Shown: positions 42,288-50,343, counted from the first letter of the stretch. The stretch: DNA of 64,000 nucleotides from VRUE01 sp963718755 (GCA_963718755.1 OY970376.1:1426001-1490000); one strand, 5' to 3'. The notes: a model not told the origin generated them from the letters alone. Program-made: numbers and translations.

Positions 42288-43057
42288 GCGTCGAGCGAGC
42301 TGGGGAGGAGGCTCGCCGGACCCTGGGCCTCGCGCTTGAGGGGCCAGTCCCGGACTTGCTGCGCCATGTTGAAGATGAGGCGGGTCTTCGGGTCTTTATC
42401 GTCTCGCTCGGTGAAGGGGGGATCGAGGGCGCCTATCAGCAACTGAAGGATGAGCGCTTCGTTCTCGTGAACCATGATCGCCAGCCCGTTAGGAAGCGCT
42501 TCACCCTTGCCCACGAGTTCGGCCATCACTTCCTGGATCACGGCTCACGTTTCGACTACCGATTCAGCTTTCATGATGAAGATAGTTTTGAGCGCGAAGC
42601 CAATGGCTTCGCGGCCGAACTTCTCGTTCCTCGCCCGGCGATTGACCACTGGCTCTCGCGCCGCGCAGACCCAAAGATCGACCTTGAGATCCTTGTTCGA
42701 ATCGCCAACTACTTTGACGTTAGCGCCGCTGTAATTCGTTTTCGGCTCGAGAACGAGAACCGCATTACGACCGACGCCGGAGGGCAGTTCGACGCAGACA
42801 TCAGAGCCGGCCGACACCGGGCCCTGGCCAGGGAGCTGGGACTGGCTCCTCCGCGCGACTCGATCGCAGCCCACCATGTGCGCGGCGGCTACGTTCCAGC
42901 CGCCATGCAGGCGACGATCGCCGACCTTTTGCGGCGCGAGCTCCTCTCTCGCGAGGCTGCCGCCTCTCTCCTTCGGGTCTCCGAGAAGGACGCAGCCGAC
43001 CAGATCGACGAAATGCTCGAGCATGTCGATCCAACGGGCGACGAGTCAAGTGGGTGA
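42284..43057 (+). CDS. ImmA/IrrE-family metallopeptidase
   Basis: The product is 257 aa from the ATG at 42284. The zinc motif HEFGHHFLDH occurs near residue 70 (RFTLAHEFGHHFLD), and EREANGFAAELLVP supplies the third ligand. This is the IrrE/ImmA fold. It should cleave the XRE repressor encoded just upstream. The C-terminal 90 residues contain a second helical domain. The PIN gene start overlaps its stop (GTGA at 43054). Confidence 0.88.
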   Translation: MSVERAGEEARRTLGLALEGPVPDLLRHVEDEAGLRVFIVSLGEGGIEGAYQQLKDERFVLVNHDRQPVRKRFTLAHEFGHHFLDHGSRFDYRFSFHDEDSFEREANGFAAELLVPRPAIDHWLSRRADPKIDLEILVRIANYFDVSAAVIRFRLENENRITTDAGGQFDADIRAGRHRALARELGLAPPRDSIAAHHVRGGYVPAAMQATIADLLRRELLSREAAASLLRVSEKDAADQIDEMLEHVDPTGDESSG

Positions 43058-43623
43058 GCATCGTCTCGGACCTGCTCCTCACCGACTCAACCATGCCCGT
43101 GTGCTTCTGCGATGCGGGCGGGAACCTGGCGCGGACCCTGCTCGCATACTTGGGCGAGCGCCTCTACATGGTCAGCGACGTTCGAGAGGAGCTCGAACGC
43201 AAGGCTGAGGGGTCAGCCGCCCTCCGCGCCTTTCTGAGCGACTTCCCCGACGAGCGTGTCCGTGTCCTTGACCTGAGTATCGCTGCGAAAGTCGGTGAGG
43301 CAAGGAAGGCTGTCAGTGTCCCCGGCACCCACCCTCGGGAGGACACGGGGGAGATCGCCAGCGTCTTTTACGCCGAGGTCCGCCGTGAGCAGGGAGAGAA
43401 ATTCACCGTGATTACCGACGATAGCTACGGCAAGACCCTAGCCCGCGACCGCCAGCTCAAGGTTCTCACGACTCCGGGCCTTGTGGTCGAGATGGTCTGC
43501 GCCGAGGCGCTCGCCTATGCCGATGGCGAGCGGGTATGGCGAGCATGTTTCACCAACCGCGACAAGTGGAAGGGGTTCGGCGAGCGGGTGCGCCAAGTTT
43601 GCCCCGAGCGCGTCTCCACATAG
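43054..43623 (+). CDS. PIN-like nuclease, third gene of the XRE/ImmA operon
   Basis: The product (189 aa) starts with GTG in the preceding stop. Acidic residues in PIN-like positions are seen in VCFCDAGGNLA (Asp20), THPREDTGEIA (Asp near 98, Glu) and VITDDSYGKTLA. A C-terminal segment (RACFTNRDKWKGFGER) is extra. PIN proteins are usually RNases. Joined to an XRE-ImmA pair it may be the effector of a stress- or phage-responsive module. Confidence 0.65.
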   Translation: MSIVSDLLLTDSTMPVCFCDAGGNLARTLLAYLGERLYMVSDVREELERKAEGSAALRAFLSDFPDERVRVLDLSIAAKVGEARKAVSVPGTHPREDTGEIASVFYAEVRREQGEKFTVITDDSYGKTLARDRQLKVLTTPGLVVEMVCAEALAYADGERVWRACFTNRDKWKGFGERVRQVCPERVST

Positions 43624-43695
43624 GGGATCGAGGGATGCGGACGGTCACGACGCCGTCGAGCACCCATTCATGACCCTACCGCCGGAGCTTGACGC

Positions 43696-43920
43696 TCACG
43701 CAACGTGGACTGCAACGCTGCTGCGGTGGACGACTGGCATGGGGAGGGCGTCCTCGTGCATCGCTTCGAGGTAGGCCTCGATGGCCTCCTTGGCCATCTC
43801 AGTAGCTTCCTCCATCGTCTCGCCCTGGGTGGCGACGCTTGGCAGCTCGGGCACGAAGACGCTGAAGCCGCCTTCGGGCTCCGGTTGCAGCATGATCTCG
43901 TACTTGCGCTCGATGCTCAT
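43696..43920 (-). CDS. HicB-like antitoxin without HicA
   Basis: The product (74 aa) has the HicB pattern: YEIMLQPEPEGGFSVFVPEL, then PSVATQGETMEEATEMAKEA and IEAYLEAM. A HicA partner (about 60 aa with G-S-H-x3-Y) is not seen on either side. It may be an orphan HicB or a remnant of a module. Confidence 0.8.
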   Translation of the reverse strand: MSIERKYEIMLQPEPEGGFSVFVPELPSVATQGETMEEATEMAKEAIEAYLEAMHEDALPMPVVHRSSVAVHVA

Positions 43921-44113
43921 GTGGCCAAGCCTACGAGCCCTTTAGCTCTGCTGTCGCTGAAATGCAAGCCGGGAACAGAAGCTACTCAGCAGCACCCCGA
44001 AGCGCTCGTGGTTCGTTCTGGGTATCGCTGCTAATCCGTTCCTGTCGAGGCGATTTCACCCACTAGTGGCTGAAATGGAGCGCGATTTCAGGGCCAGTTG
44101 GAGTGCCCCCAAA

Positions 44114-44147
44114 AGCAGAAGCCCCCGCGTGTGCAGGGGCTTCTGCT
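44114..44147 (-). terminator. Rho-independent terminator after tRNA-Ala(CGC)
   Basis: AGCAGAAGCCCC pairs with GGGGCTTCTGCT across a short loop. On the minus strand TTTT follows the stem, so it fits termination of the tRNA transcript. It lies three bases downstream of the tRNA 3' end, inside the inserted element. Confidence 0.8.
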
Positions 44148-44149
44148 CA

Positions 44150-44222
44150 TGGAGCTAGGCGGATTCGAACCGCCGACCTCCTGGGTGCGATCCAGGCGCT
44201 CTGCCAGCTGAGCTATAGCCCC
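44150..44222 (-). tRNA. tRNA-Ala (anticodon CGC)
   Basis: The 73-nt gene folds as a cloverleaf. The acceptor is GGGGCTA/TAGCTCC with one G-U, the D-arm is AGCTCAGCTGGCAGAGC, and the anticodon stem is CCTGG/CCAGG with loop ATCGCAC giving CGC. The T-arm is GGCGGTTCGAATCCGCC, followed by A73. The CCA is not encoded. Its 3' 45 bp are duplicated at 40536-40580. Confidence 0.95.
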
Positions 44223-44305
44223 TCGTGCGGGGTTGGGAGGATCGTCCCAAACGCCTCGCAAGAGCAAGGATAACCGCATAGTCTTTAGGTTCCCCAGGGA
44301 TCCGC

Positions 44306-45217
44306 ATGGGCATTCTCGACGACGCGATCAAAGAGCACCTGGAGCTGAAGCGCCAGCACGGCGCCGATGACTCTGAGCTGAAACAACTCGAGCACGAGGC
44401 GTTCGGCGCTGCCGAACGGCCTGGCAGCGAGGGGTCGGCACCCGATCCGCTTGCCGAGGCGCCGACGGAATTCATGACGCAGCCCGACACGGAGGGGGCG
44501 TTGGAGGCTGAGGCGGGCGCCGATGCGGCGCCGGAGCCGACCCCGCTCGAGGCGGAGGATGTGCCCGGCCGTCCCGCGCCCCGCTCCGAGATCGCCGACC
44601 TACAGGAGGCACCCCCCTCTGAGCACGATGAGCCCGCCGAGGAGGAGGCGCCGGCGATGGAACACGAGGCGGTGCCAGAGGCGGAAGCGACCGACGAGCC
44701 CATTGCCTCAGCCGGCCCGACCACCGAGGAGCGCGAGGCGATTGCCGAGCAGCCGACCGAGATGTACGACATCGAGGAGGAGCTCTCCATCTCCCAAGCG
44801 GCCGCCCCCTCCGAGGAGGAGCTGGTCGAGGAGGAGATGGACGAGCCGCGCCTGGCCCCGGTCGATCCGCTCGCTGGCCTCGATGACGAGGCCAAGAACG
44901 AGACGCAGGACGAGGAGTACGAGGAGGACGAAGACTTCTGGGACGAGAAGCGCCTCTCCGACGAGCTCGACCAGGCGCTGGAGGCGCCGAGCGAGGTCGA
45001 GGACAAGGAGACGATCTTCGATCAGCCTCCGGTTACCGAGCCAGAGCCCGAATCCGCTCCTCAGCCCGAGGACGAGCCCGACGCGGAGGAGCCCCGTCCC
45101 GCCGCCCCCGAGGAGGACGTGCTCGAGGAGACGCCGGACTTCCTCGAGGAGGCGCCCGAGGACGACGAGCTCTGGTTCGAGCAGAAACCGCCCAAGGATT
45201 TCGATTTCGACGACTGA
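44306..45217 (+). CDS. Highly acidic low-complexity protein, unknown function
   Basis: The product (303 aa) is Glu/Asp/Pro/Ala-rich throughout, with a short ordered N terminus (MGILDDAIKEHLELKRQHGA). No catalytic motif is visible. It is expected to be intrinsically disordered. It precedes the ABC transporter genes by 32 bp and may be co-transcribed. The conserved-looking N-terminal helix suggests a real gene rather than a composition artefact. Confidence 0.6.
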   Translation: MGILDDAIKEHLELKRQHGADDSELKQLEHEAFGAAERPGSEGSAPDPLAEAPTEFMTQPDTEGALEAEAGADAAPEPTPLEAEDVPGRPAPRSEIADLQEAPPSEHDEPAEEEAPAMEHEAVPEAEATDEPIASAGPTTEEREAIAEQPTEMYDIEEELSISQAAAPSEEELVEEEMDEPRLAPVDPLAGLDDEAKNETQDEEYEEDEDFWDEKRLSDELDQALEAPSEVEDKETIFDQPPVTEPEPESAPQPEDEPDAEEPRPAAPEEDVLEETPDFLEEAPEDDELWFEQKPPKDFDFDD

Positions 45218-45249
45218 ATTCGAGCAGTCGGTGCGTATAGATTCCACCG

Positions 45250-46233
45250 ATGCCCGACGAAGCCGCAATCGAAGCCAGCGGCCTCTGCAAGTCCTACGGC
45301 AAGGTCCGCGCCCTCGAAGGGGTCGATCTGCGTGCCCCCACCGGAACGGTGCTCGGCCTGCTCGGGCCAAACGGCGCCGGTAAGACGACCGCCGTCCGCA
45401 TCCTCACCACGCTGCTGAGGGCCGACGGCGGCAGCGCCCGCGTCGCCGGCCTCGACGTCGCCCGCGACGCCGCCGCCCTGCGGGCGAAGATCGGCCTCGC
45501 CGGCCAGTACGCGGCGGTCGATGAAAACCTGACCGGGGCCGAGAACCTGGAGATGGTCGGCCGTCTCTACCACCTGCCGAAGGGCGAGCCGCGCGCCCGC
45601 GCCGCCCAGCTGCTGGAGCGCTTCGGCCTCAGCGAGGCCGCCGACCGTCTCGTCCGCACCTACTCGGGCGGGATGCGACGCCGCCTCGACCTTGCCGCCG
45701 CGTTGGTCGCCCGCCCGCCCGTCCTCTTCCTCGACGAGCCGACGACGGGTCTCGACCCGCGCAGCCGCATCGACCTCTGGGAGATGATCGAAGACCGGGT
45801 GGCGAAAGGGACCACGGTCCTGCTCACCACCCAGTACCTGGACGAGGCCGACCGGCTCGCCGATCGCATCGCCGTTATCGACCGCGGCCGCATGCTCGCC
45901 GAGGGCACCTCGGACGAGCTCAAGGACCGCTTCGGCGGCGAGCGCCTCGACCTCACTCTGGAGAACCGCGGCCAAGCCGACGCCGCGACCGCCGCGCTCG
46001 AGCCGATCGTCTCCGGGCTGCCCAGCGACCTGCCCGGCGGCGCCCTCTGTTACCCGGTAGAGCAACGCCAGGGGACGATCGCCGCCGCGGTGCGCCGGCT
46101 CGACGAGGCCGGGATCGCGATCGACGACGTCGCGATGCACCGCCCGACCCTCGATGACGTCTTCCTCGGTTTGACCGGGCGCGCCGCCAGCGAGGCGGAG
46201 GAAAACGGCGAGCCGGACGCCGAGGTCAGGTGA
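45250..46233 (+). CDS. ABC transporter ATP-binding protein, DrrA family
   Basis: The product (327 aa) has Walker A LLGPNGAGKTTAVRIL, the signature YSGGMRRRLDLA, Walker B PPVLFLDEPTTGLDP and the switch His region TVLLTTQYLDEAD. The C-terminal 90-residue domain ending HRPTLDDVFLGLTG is typical of DrrA-like multidrug exporters. It overlaps the permease start by 4 bp. The pair exports hydrophobic compounds; the substrate is unknown. Confidence 0.92.
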   Translation: MPDEAAIEASGLCKSYGKVRALEGVDLRAPTGTVLGLLGPNGAGKTTAVRILTTLLRADGGSARVAGLDVARDAAALRAKIGLAGQYAAVDENLTGAENLEMVGRLYHLPKGEPRARAAQLLERFGLSEAADRLVRTYSGGMRRRLDLAAALVARPPVLFLDEPTTGLDPRSRIDLWEMIEDRVAKGTTVLLTTQYLDEADRLADRIAVIDRGRMLAEGTSDELKDRFGGERLDLTLENRGQADAATAALEPIVSGLPSDLPGGALCYPVEQRQGTIAAAVRRLDEAGIAIDDVAMHRPTLDDVFLGLTGRAASEAEENGEPDAEVR

Positions 46234-47006
46234 TCATGGGCATCCGCGACAGCGTCTCCGACACTCTGGTCCTGGCCGGCCGCAGCTTCATGCGGATCCG
46301 TCGCGCGCCCGACCTGCTGGTCTCGTTCACCGTGCAGCCGATCATGTTCGTGCTGCTCTTCGTCTACGTCTTCGGCGGCGCGATCGAAACGCCGGGCTAC
46401 TCCTACGTCGACTTCCTGATTCCCGGGATCGTCGTGCAGACGATGTCCTTCGGCGGCTTCGTCACCGCGCTCGGCCTCTCCGAGGATCTGAAGAAAGGGT
46501 TGATCGACCGCTTCCGCTCGCTGCCGATGTCGCGCGGCGCGGTGCTCGCCGGCCGCACCCTCGCCGACGTCGGCACCAACGCGTTGTCGCTGGTGATCAT
46601 GGTCGCCGTCGGCTTCATCGCCGGCTTCTCCTTCGACGCGCCCGCCACGCACATCGCCGCCGGCGTCGGCCTGATGCTGCTCTTCGGCTACGCCTTCTCC
46701 TGGGTCTTCGCCTTCGTCGGGCTGGTCTCGTCCTCGCCGGAGTCCTCACAGGCGTTCGGCTTCATCATCATCTTCCCGCTCACCTTCATCTCGTCGGCCT
46801 TCGTTCCGGTCGACTCGATGCCCGCCGTGCTGCAGTCCTTCGCCGAAGTCAACCCGTTCACGGTCACGGTCGACGCGATGCGCGCCCTCTGGCTCGGCGC
46901 CCCGGCCGGCAACTCGATCTGGGGCGCCACCCTCTGGTCGATCGGCATCGCCGTCGTCTTCGCCGCCCTCTCGATCAACCGCTACAAACGCGCCGTCATT
47001 CGCTGA
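46230..47006 (+). CDS. ABC transporter permease, DrrB family
   Basis: The product (258 aa) starts with GTG in the ATP-binding gene's stop. It has six transmembrane helices and the ABC-2 pattern QPIMFVLLFVYVFGGAIE, FLIPGIVVQTMSFGG and NPFTVTVDAMRALWLG. It forms the channel of the exporter with the DrrA-like ATPase. Confidence 0.92.
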   Translation: MIMGIRDSVSDTLVLAGRSFMRIRRAPDLLVSFTVQPIMFVLLFVYVFGGAIETPGYSYVDFLIPGIVVQTMSFGGFVTALGLSEDLKKGLIDRFRSLPMSRGAVLAGRTLADVGTNALSLVIMVAVGFIAGFSFDAPATHIAAGVGLMLLFGYAFSWVFAFVGLVSSSPESSQAFGFIIIFPLTFISSAFVPVDSMPAVLQSFAEVNPFTVTVDAMRALWLGAPAGNSIWGATLWSIGIAVVFAALSINRYKRAVIR

Positions 47007-47110
47007 GAGGGGCGGGTTTGCGCCCCCCGATCGTCGTCTGAGGGTGTGTTGCACTATTGGCACAGTTATGTGTCCCATACGTGACAGTTGTCTGAGTAAG
47101 GTAAGCGCAG

Positions 47111-47614
47111 ATGGCTGCGCTGAAGAAGAAAGGGGATCTGGCTGAGCTGAAGGTAGCCGCCGACCTTGCGAATCGCGGCTGCTGCATCTCCATTCCGTTT
47201 GGCGAGGACTGCGACTATGACTTGATCGCTGACGCGAGTGGCTTTCTCCACCGTGTGCAAGTCAAATACACGGAGTCAGACGAAGAGGTCATTGCGGTCC
47301 GCTGCATGTCGCATTCTCTGACCAACGGGAAGATCCGGCAGACCAAGCACTACACGGCTGAGCTCGTTGACTGGATTGCCGTCTATGACCGAACTTCGGA
47401 GCGCTGCTACTACGTCCCAGCCAGCGAGCTGGGATCCGGGAGAAGCTACCTGCACCTACGCCTTGCTCCAGCCCGCAACGGTCAGCGCATAGGCATTCGC
47501 AAAGCGTGTGACTACGTAGACCCCAATTTTGTGCGAGATCCGCGAGGAGGAGTGGAGCCAGCGGGACTCGAACCCGCGGCCTCCGCCGTGCAAGGGCGGC
47601 GCTCTTCCAGCTGA
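47111..47614 (+). CDS. PD-(D/E)XK nuclease-like protein abutting a tRNA
   Basis: The product is 167 aa. The N-terminal half fits a PD-(D/E)XK fold: KGDLAELKVAADLANRGCC, GEDCDYDLIAD (Asp) and RVQVKYT (Q-x-K in place of E-x-K). Related proteins include group I intron-associated endonuclease-like domains. The frame reads about 60 bases into the opposite-strand tRNA-Ala(TGC) gene before its stop, so the C-terminal 20 residues are encoded by tRNA antisense. Its less biased composition suggests acquisition. Confidence 0.62.
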   Translation: MAALKKKGDLAELKVAADLANRGCCISIPFGEDCDYDLIADASGFLHRVQVKYTESDEEVIAVRCMSHSLTNGKIRQTKHYTAELVDWIAVYDRTSERCYYVPASELGSGRSYLHLRLAPARNGQRIGIRKACDYVDPNFVRDPRGGVEPAGLEPAASAVQGRRSSS

Positions 47615-47625
47615 GCTATGGCCCC
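47553..47625 (-). tRNA. tRNA-Ala (anticodon TGC)
   Basis: The 73-nt gene has acceptor GGGGCCA/TGGCTCC, D-arm AGCTCAGCTGGAAGAGC, anticodon loop CTTGCAC (TGC) on a CCGCC/GGCGG stem, T-arm CGCGGGTTCGAGTCCCGC and A73. No CCA is encoded. It overlaps the 3' end of a nuclease-like gene on the other strand. Confidence 0.95.
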
Positions 47626-47725
47626 TCTGGCTGAATTGTAGGCGCGATACGGTGGTGCCATCGAAGCCAAGCTCACCCATATCGGCGGTCCCACTGTCCT
47701 GATCGAGGTCGGGGGCTGGCGGCTG

Positions 47726-48448
47726 TTGACCGATCCGACCTTCGACCCGGCTGGGGGTCGCTACAACTTTGGTTGGGGGACCGGGTCGCGCAAGCTCGTC
47801 GGACCGGCGACCGCGGCGGACGCCCTGTGGCCGATCGACGCGGTCCTGCTTAGCCACGACCACCACGAGGACAACCTCGACGCTGCCGGTCGCGCGCTGC
47901 TGCCCAGCGCGGGCACCGTGATCACCACCGTGCCCGGCGCGAAGCGCCTGGGCGGCGGCGCGCAGGGGCTCGCGCCTTGGGCCACGACCCGGCTCGAGGC
48001 CGAGGGGCGGCCGGCGATCGAGATCACCGCGACCCCCTGCCGGCACGGCCCACCTCTCAGCCGGCCGCTGGTCGGCGACGTGGTCGGCTTCGCGCTCGCC
48101 TGGGAGGGGCAGGAGCACGGGGTGCTCTGGATCTCCGGCGACTCGGTGCTCTACGAGGGTCTTCGCGAAGTCGCCAAGCGACTCAGCGTCGGCACCGCCC
48201 TGTTGCACCTCGGCGGCGTCCGCTTCCCGACCACGGGCCCGATCCACTACACGATGACCGCAAAGCAGGCCGTCGAGCTGGTCGGGCTCATGGAGCCACA
48301 TGAGGCGATCCCGATCCATTACGAGGGCTGGAAGCACTTCCGCCAGGGTCGCGAGGCGATCGAGCGCGAGCTCTCCGCCGCCCCCGAGCAGACCCGGGCC
48401 CGCTTTCGCTGGCTGCCAATCGGCGAGCCGACCCCGGTCGCCGTCTGA
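47726..48448 (+). CDS. MBL-fold metallo-hydrolase
   Basis: From the TTG at 47726 the product is 240 aa. The metal motif HDHHEDN (in LLSHDHHEDNLD) and later HGPP, SGDSV and IPIHYEGW are in the order of UlaG-like MBL hydrolases. The family N terminus (AKLTHIGGPTVLIEVGGWR) is encoded in frame just upstream, back to about 47660, but without an ATG, GTG or TTG; an ATC sits at the expected start. The true start is therefore uncertain. The substrate is unknown. Confidence 0.82.
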   Translation: MTDPTFDPAGGRYNFGWGTGSRKLVGPATAADALWPIDAVLLSHDHHEDNLDAAGRALLPSAGTVITTVPGAKRLGGGAQGLAPWATTRLEAEGRPAIEITATPCRHGPPLSRPLVGDVVGFALAWEGQEHGVLWISGDSVLYEGLREVAKRLSVGTALLHLGGVRFPTTGPIHYTMTAKQAVELVGLMEPHEAIPIHYEGWKHFRQGREAIERELSAAPEQTRARFRWLPIGEPTPVAV

Positions 48449-48491
48449 GCCGCGCCAAAGGCGCCTGTCGCAGCCTTTTCCCCATACCGCT

Positions 48492-48515
48492 ATACTGAAC
48501 CATATGGTTCAGTAT
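48492..48515. promoter_or_regulatory. Perfect 24-bp palindrome over the ArsR-fusion start
   Basis: ATACTGAACCAT is followed at once by its exact reverse complement. The palindrome covers a TATACT -10-like word and the ATG start (48504). ArsR-family repressors bind such sites, so this is a strong candidate for its autoregulatory operator. Confidence 0.7.
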
Positions 48516-49331
48516 CAGCTACAGCTCGACCAGACCCTCGGCGCCCTCGCCGATCCGACTCGCAGGCAGGTTCTCGAGCGGCTCGGCAGAGGTAGCGCCA
48601 CCGTCTCCGAGCTTGCGGAGCCGTTCGAGATGTCGCTGACGGGAATGAAGAAGCACATTCGGGTACTGGAGGAGGCAGAGCTCGTGACGACCGAGAAGGT
48701 TGGCCGGGCGCGGCGCTGCAGCCTCGGCCCGAGACAGCTCGAGGAAGTAACGGAGTGGATCGACGCGTACCGGCGCACGCTGGAGGAACGCTTCGACCGC
48801 CTCGGTGAGCTCCTCGAAAACCGAAAGGAGATCGCGATGACCGATAACCAGCAACAGAGCACGCCCAACCCCGCGACCGTGACGACCCCCTCCGAGCGCG
48901 AGGTCTACATCGAGCGCGTCTTCGAGGCGCCCGCGGAGCGGGTCTTCGCGGCCTTCACCGATCCGGAGCTGATCCCGCAGTGGTGGGGTCCGCGCAGCAC
49001 GACGACGACCGTCGAGGAGATGGACGTCCGACCCGGCGGCGCCTGGCGCTTCATCCACCGGATGGACGACGGCAGCGAGACCGCCTTCCGTGGCGTCTAC
49101 CGCGAGATCACGCCGCCGACGCGGCTCGTGCAGACCTTCGAATGGGAGGGGATGCCCGGCCACGTCTGCGTCGAAACGAACGATTTCGAGGACCTCGGCG
49201 ATGGCCGCACCAAGATCACGAGCACGACGATCTTCCACACCACCGAGGAACGCGACGCGATGCTCGAGTCGGGCATGGAAGGCGGCATGAACGAGTCCTT
49301 CGAGCGGCTCGACGCGCTGCTCGCCGCCTAG
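48504..49331 (+). CDS. ArsR regulator fused to an SRPBCC (AHSA1-like) domain
   Basis: The product is 275 aa. Residues 1-95 form an ArsR winged helix (LGALADPTRRQVLERLGRG; VSELAEPFEMSLTGMKKHIR). Residues 115-275 form an SRPBCC/AHSA1 domain (VYIERVFEAPAERVFAAFTD, QWWGPR, GAWRFIHRMDDG). In most genomes these are two overlapping genes. Here no stop separates them, yet an AAAGGAG lies six bases before an in-frame ATG (Met112, 48837), so the SRPBCC part may also be made alone. Regulation is probably through the palindrome at its start. Confidence 0.85.
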   Translation: MVQYQLQLDQTLGALADPTRRQVLERLGRGSATVSELAEPFEMSLTGMKKHIRVLEEAELVTTEKVGRARRCSLGPRQLEEVTEWIDAYRRTLEERFDRLGELLENRKEIAMTDNQQQSTPNPATVTTPSEREVYIERVFEAPAERVFAAFTDPELIPQWWGPRSTTTTVEEMDVRPGGAWRFIHRMDDGSETAFRGVYREITPPTRLVQTFEWEGMPGHVCVETNDFEDLGDGRTKITSTTIFHTTEERDAMLESGMEGGMNESFERLDALLAA

Positions 49332-49371
49332 CGTCGATTCGGTCGCGCCAGCCGGCTCGCGGCGACGCGGG

Positions 49372-50343
49372 TCAGCTGGCGGCGGCCGCTTTGGGCAGGT
49401 TCTGGTCGGCGTGGTAGCTGGAGCGCACCAGCGGGCCCGAGGCGACTGACTCGAAGCCCATCGCGTAGGCCTCCCGCTCCAGCGCCGCGAACTCGTCCGG
49501 GTGCCAGTAACGCTCGACCGGCAGATGGTTTGCGGTCGGCCGCAGGTACTGGCCGACGGTCAGCACCTGGACCTTGTGCTCGCGCAGCAGGCCGAAGGTC
49601 TCGACCATCTCCTCGAAGGTCTCGCCGAGCCCGACCATCAGACCCGACTTGGTCACGACCTCGGGCCCGCCCATCTCCTTCGCGATCCGCAGCACCCGCG
49701 CCGAGCGCAGGAACTTGGAGCCGCGCCTCGCCTTCGGATATAGCCGCGGCACCGTCTCGACGTTGTGGTTGAAGACGTCGGGACGCTCGTGGATCACCTT
49801 GGCCAGCGGCATCTCCTGGCCGCGGAAGTCCGGCGTCAGCACCTCGACCTTGCAGCCGGGCGCCTGCATGCGGATCGAGCGGATCGTGCCGACGAAGGCG
49901 CTCGCCCCGTAGTCGGGCAGATCGTCGCGGTCGACCGAGGTGACGACGGCGTGGCGCAGTCCCATCCTCTTCACCTGGTTGGCGACGCGCAGCGGCTCCA
50001 GCGGGTCGTTCCAGCTCGGCACCCCCGTCTTCACGTTGCAGAAGCCGCAGCGGCGGGTGCAGACGTCGCCGAGGATCATGAAGGTGGCCGTGCCGCGCTC
50101 CCAGCACTCGCCGACGTTGGGGCAGTTCGCCTCCTCGCAGACCGTGTGCAGGCCCTCGCCGCCGATCTCCGCCTTCAGCCGTCGATAGGTCGGTCCGCCC
50201 GGCGCCGGCACCTTCAGCCAGGGCGGCTTGCGGGCGCGGCGGAAGGGGACGGCGTTCTCGCCGCTGGCCGCGGTGCCGCCCGGCTTGGCGCGCGAGCGGG
50301 TGACGTGGACGCGCTCGGCCGCCTCTGCAGTCGGATCGCTCAT
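49372..50343 (-). CDS. lipA: Lipoyl synthase
   Basis: The product (323 aa) has two cysteine sets: CEEANCPNVGEC for the auxiliary cluster and CTRRCGFCNV for the radical SAM cluster. The C terminus has SGPLVRSSYHADQ with the conserved R-S-S-Y. It inserts sulfur into octanoyl groups on E2 and GcvH-type proteins. It overlaps the lipB stop by 4 bp and serves the pyruvate dehydrogenase encoded nearby. Confidence 0.97.
   Translation of the reverse strand: MSDPTAEAAERVHVTRSRAKPGGTAASGENAVPFRRARKPPWLKVPAPGGPTYRRLKAEIGGEGLHTVCEEANCPNVGECWERGTATFMILGDVCTRRCGFCNVKTGVPSWNDPLEPLRVANQVKRMGLRHAVVTSVDRDDLPDYGASAFVGTIRSIRMQAPGCKVEVLTPDFRGQEMPLAKVIHERPDVFNHNVETVPRLYPKARRGSKFLRSARVLRIAKEMGGPEVVTKSGLMVGLGETFEEMVETFGLLREHKVQVLTVGQYLRPTANHLPVERYWHPDEFAALEREAYAMGFESVASGPLVRSSYHADQNLPKAAAAS

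Larger units (their letters stand above)
40536..44194. mobile_element. Small tRNA-Ala-integrated element without integrase
   Basis: The element lies between two perfect 45-bp direct repeats, one within the intact tRNA-Ala(CGC) gene. Its net length is about 3.6 kb. It carries a BrnT/BrnA-like pair, a small unknown protein, an XRE / ImmA-IrrE protease / PIN trio and a lone HicB. Related AGTGGCTGA-containing sequences, each ending GGCC-x-GTTGGAGT, occur near both ends (about 40705-40755 and 44065-44107). No integrase or excisionase gene is present, so it is either a remnant or is mobilised by another element. Confidence 0.72.
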
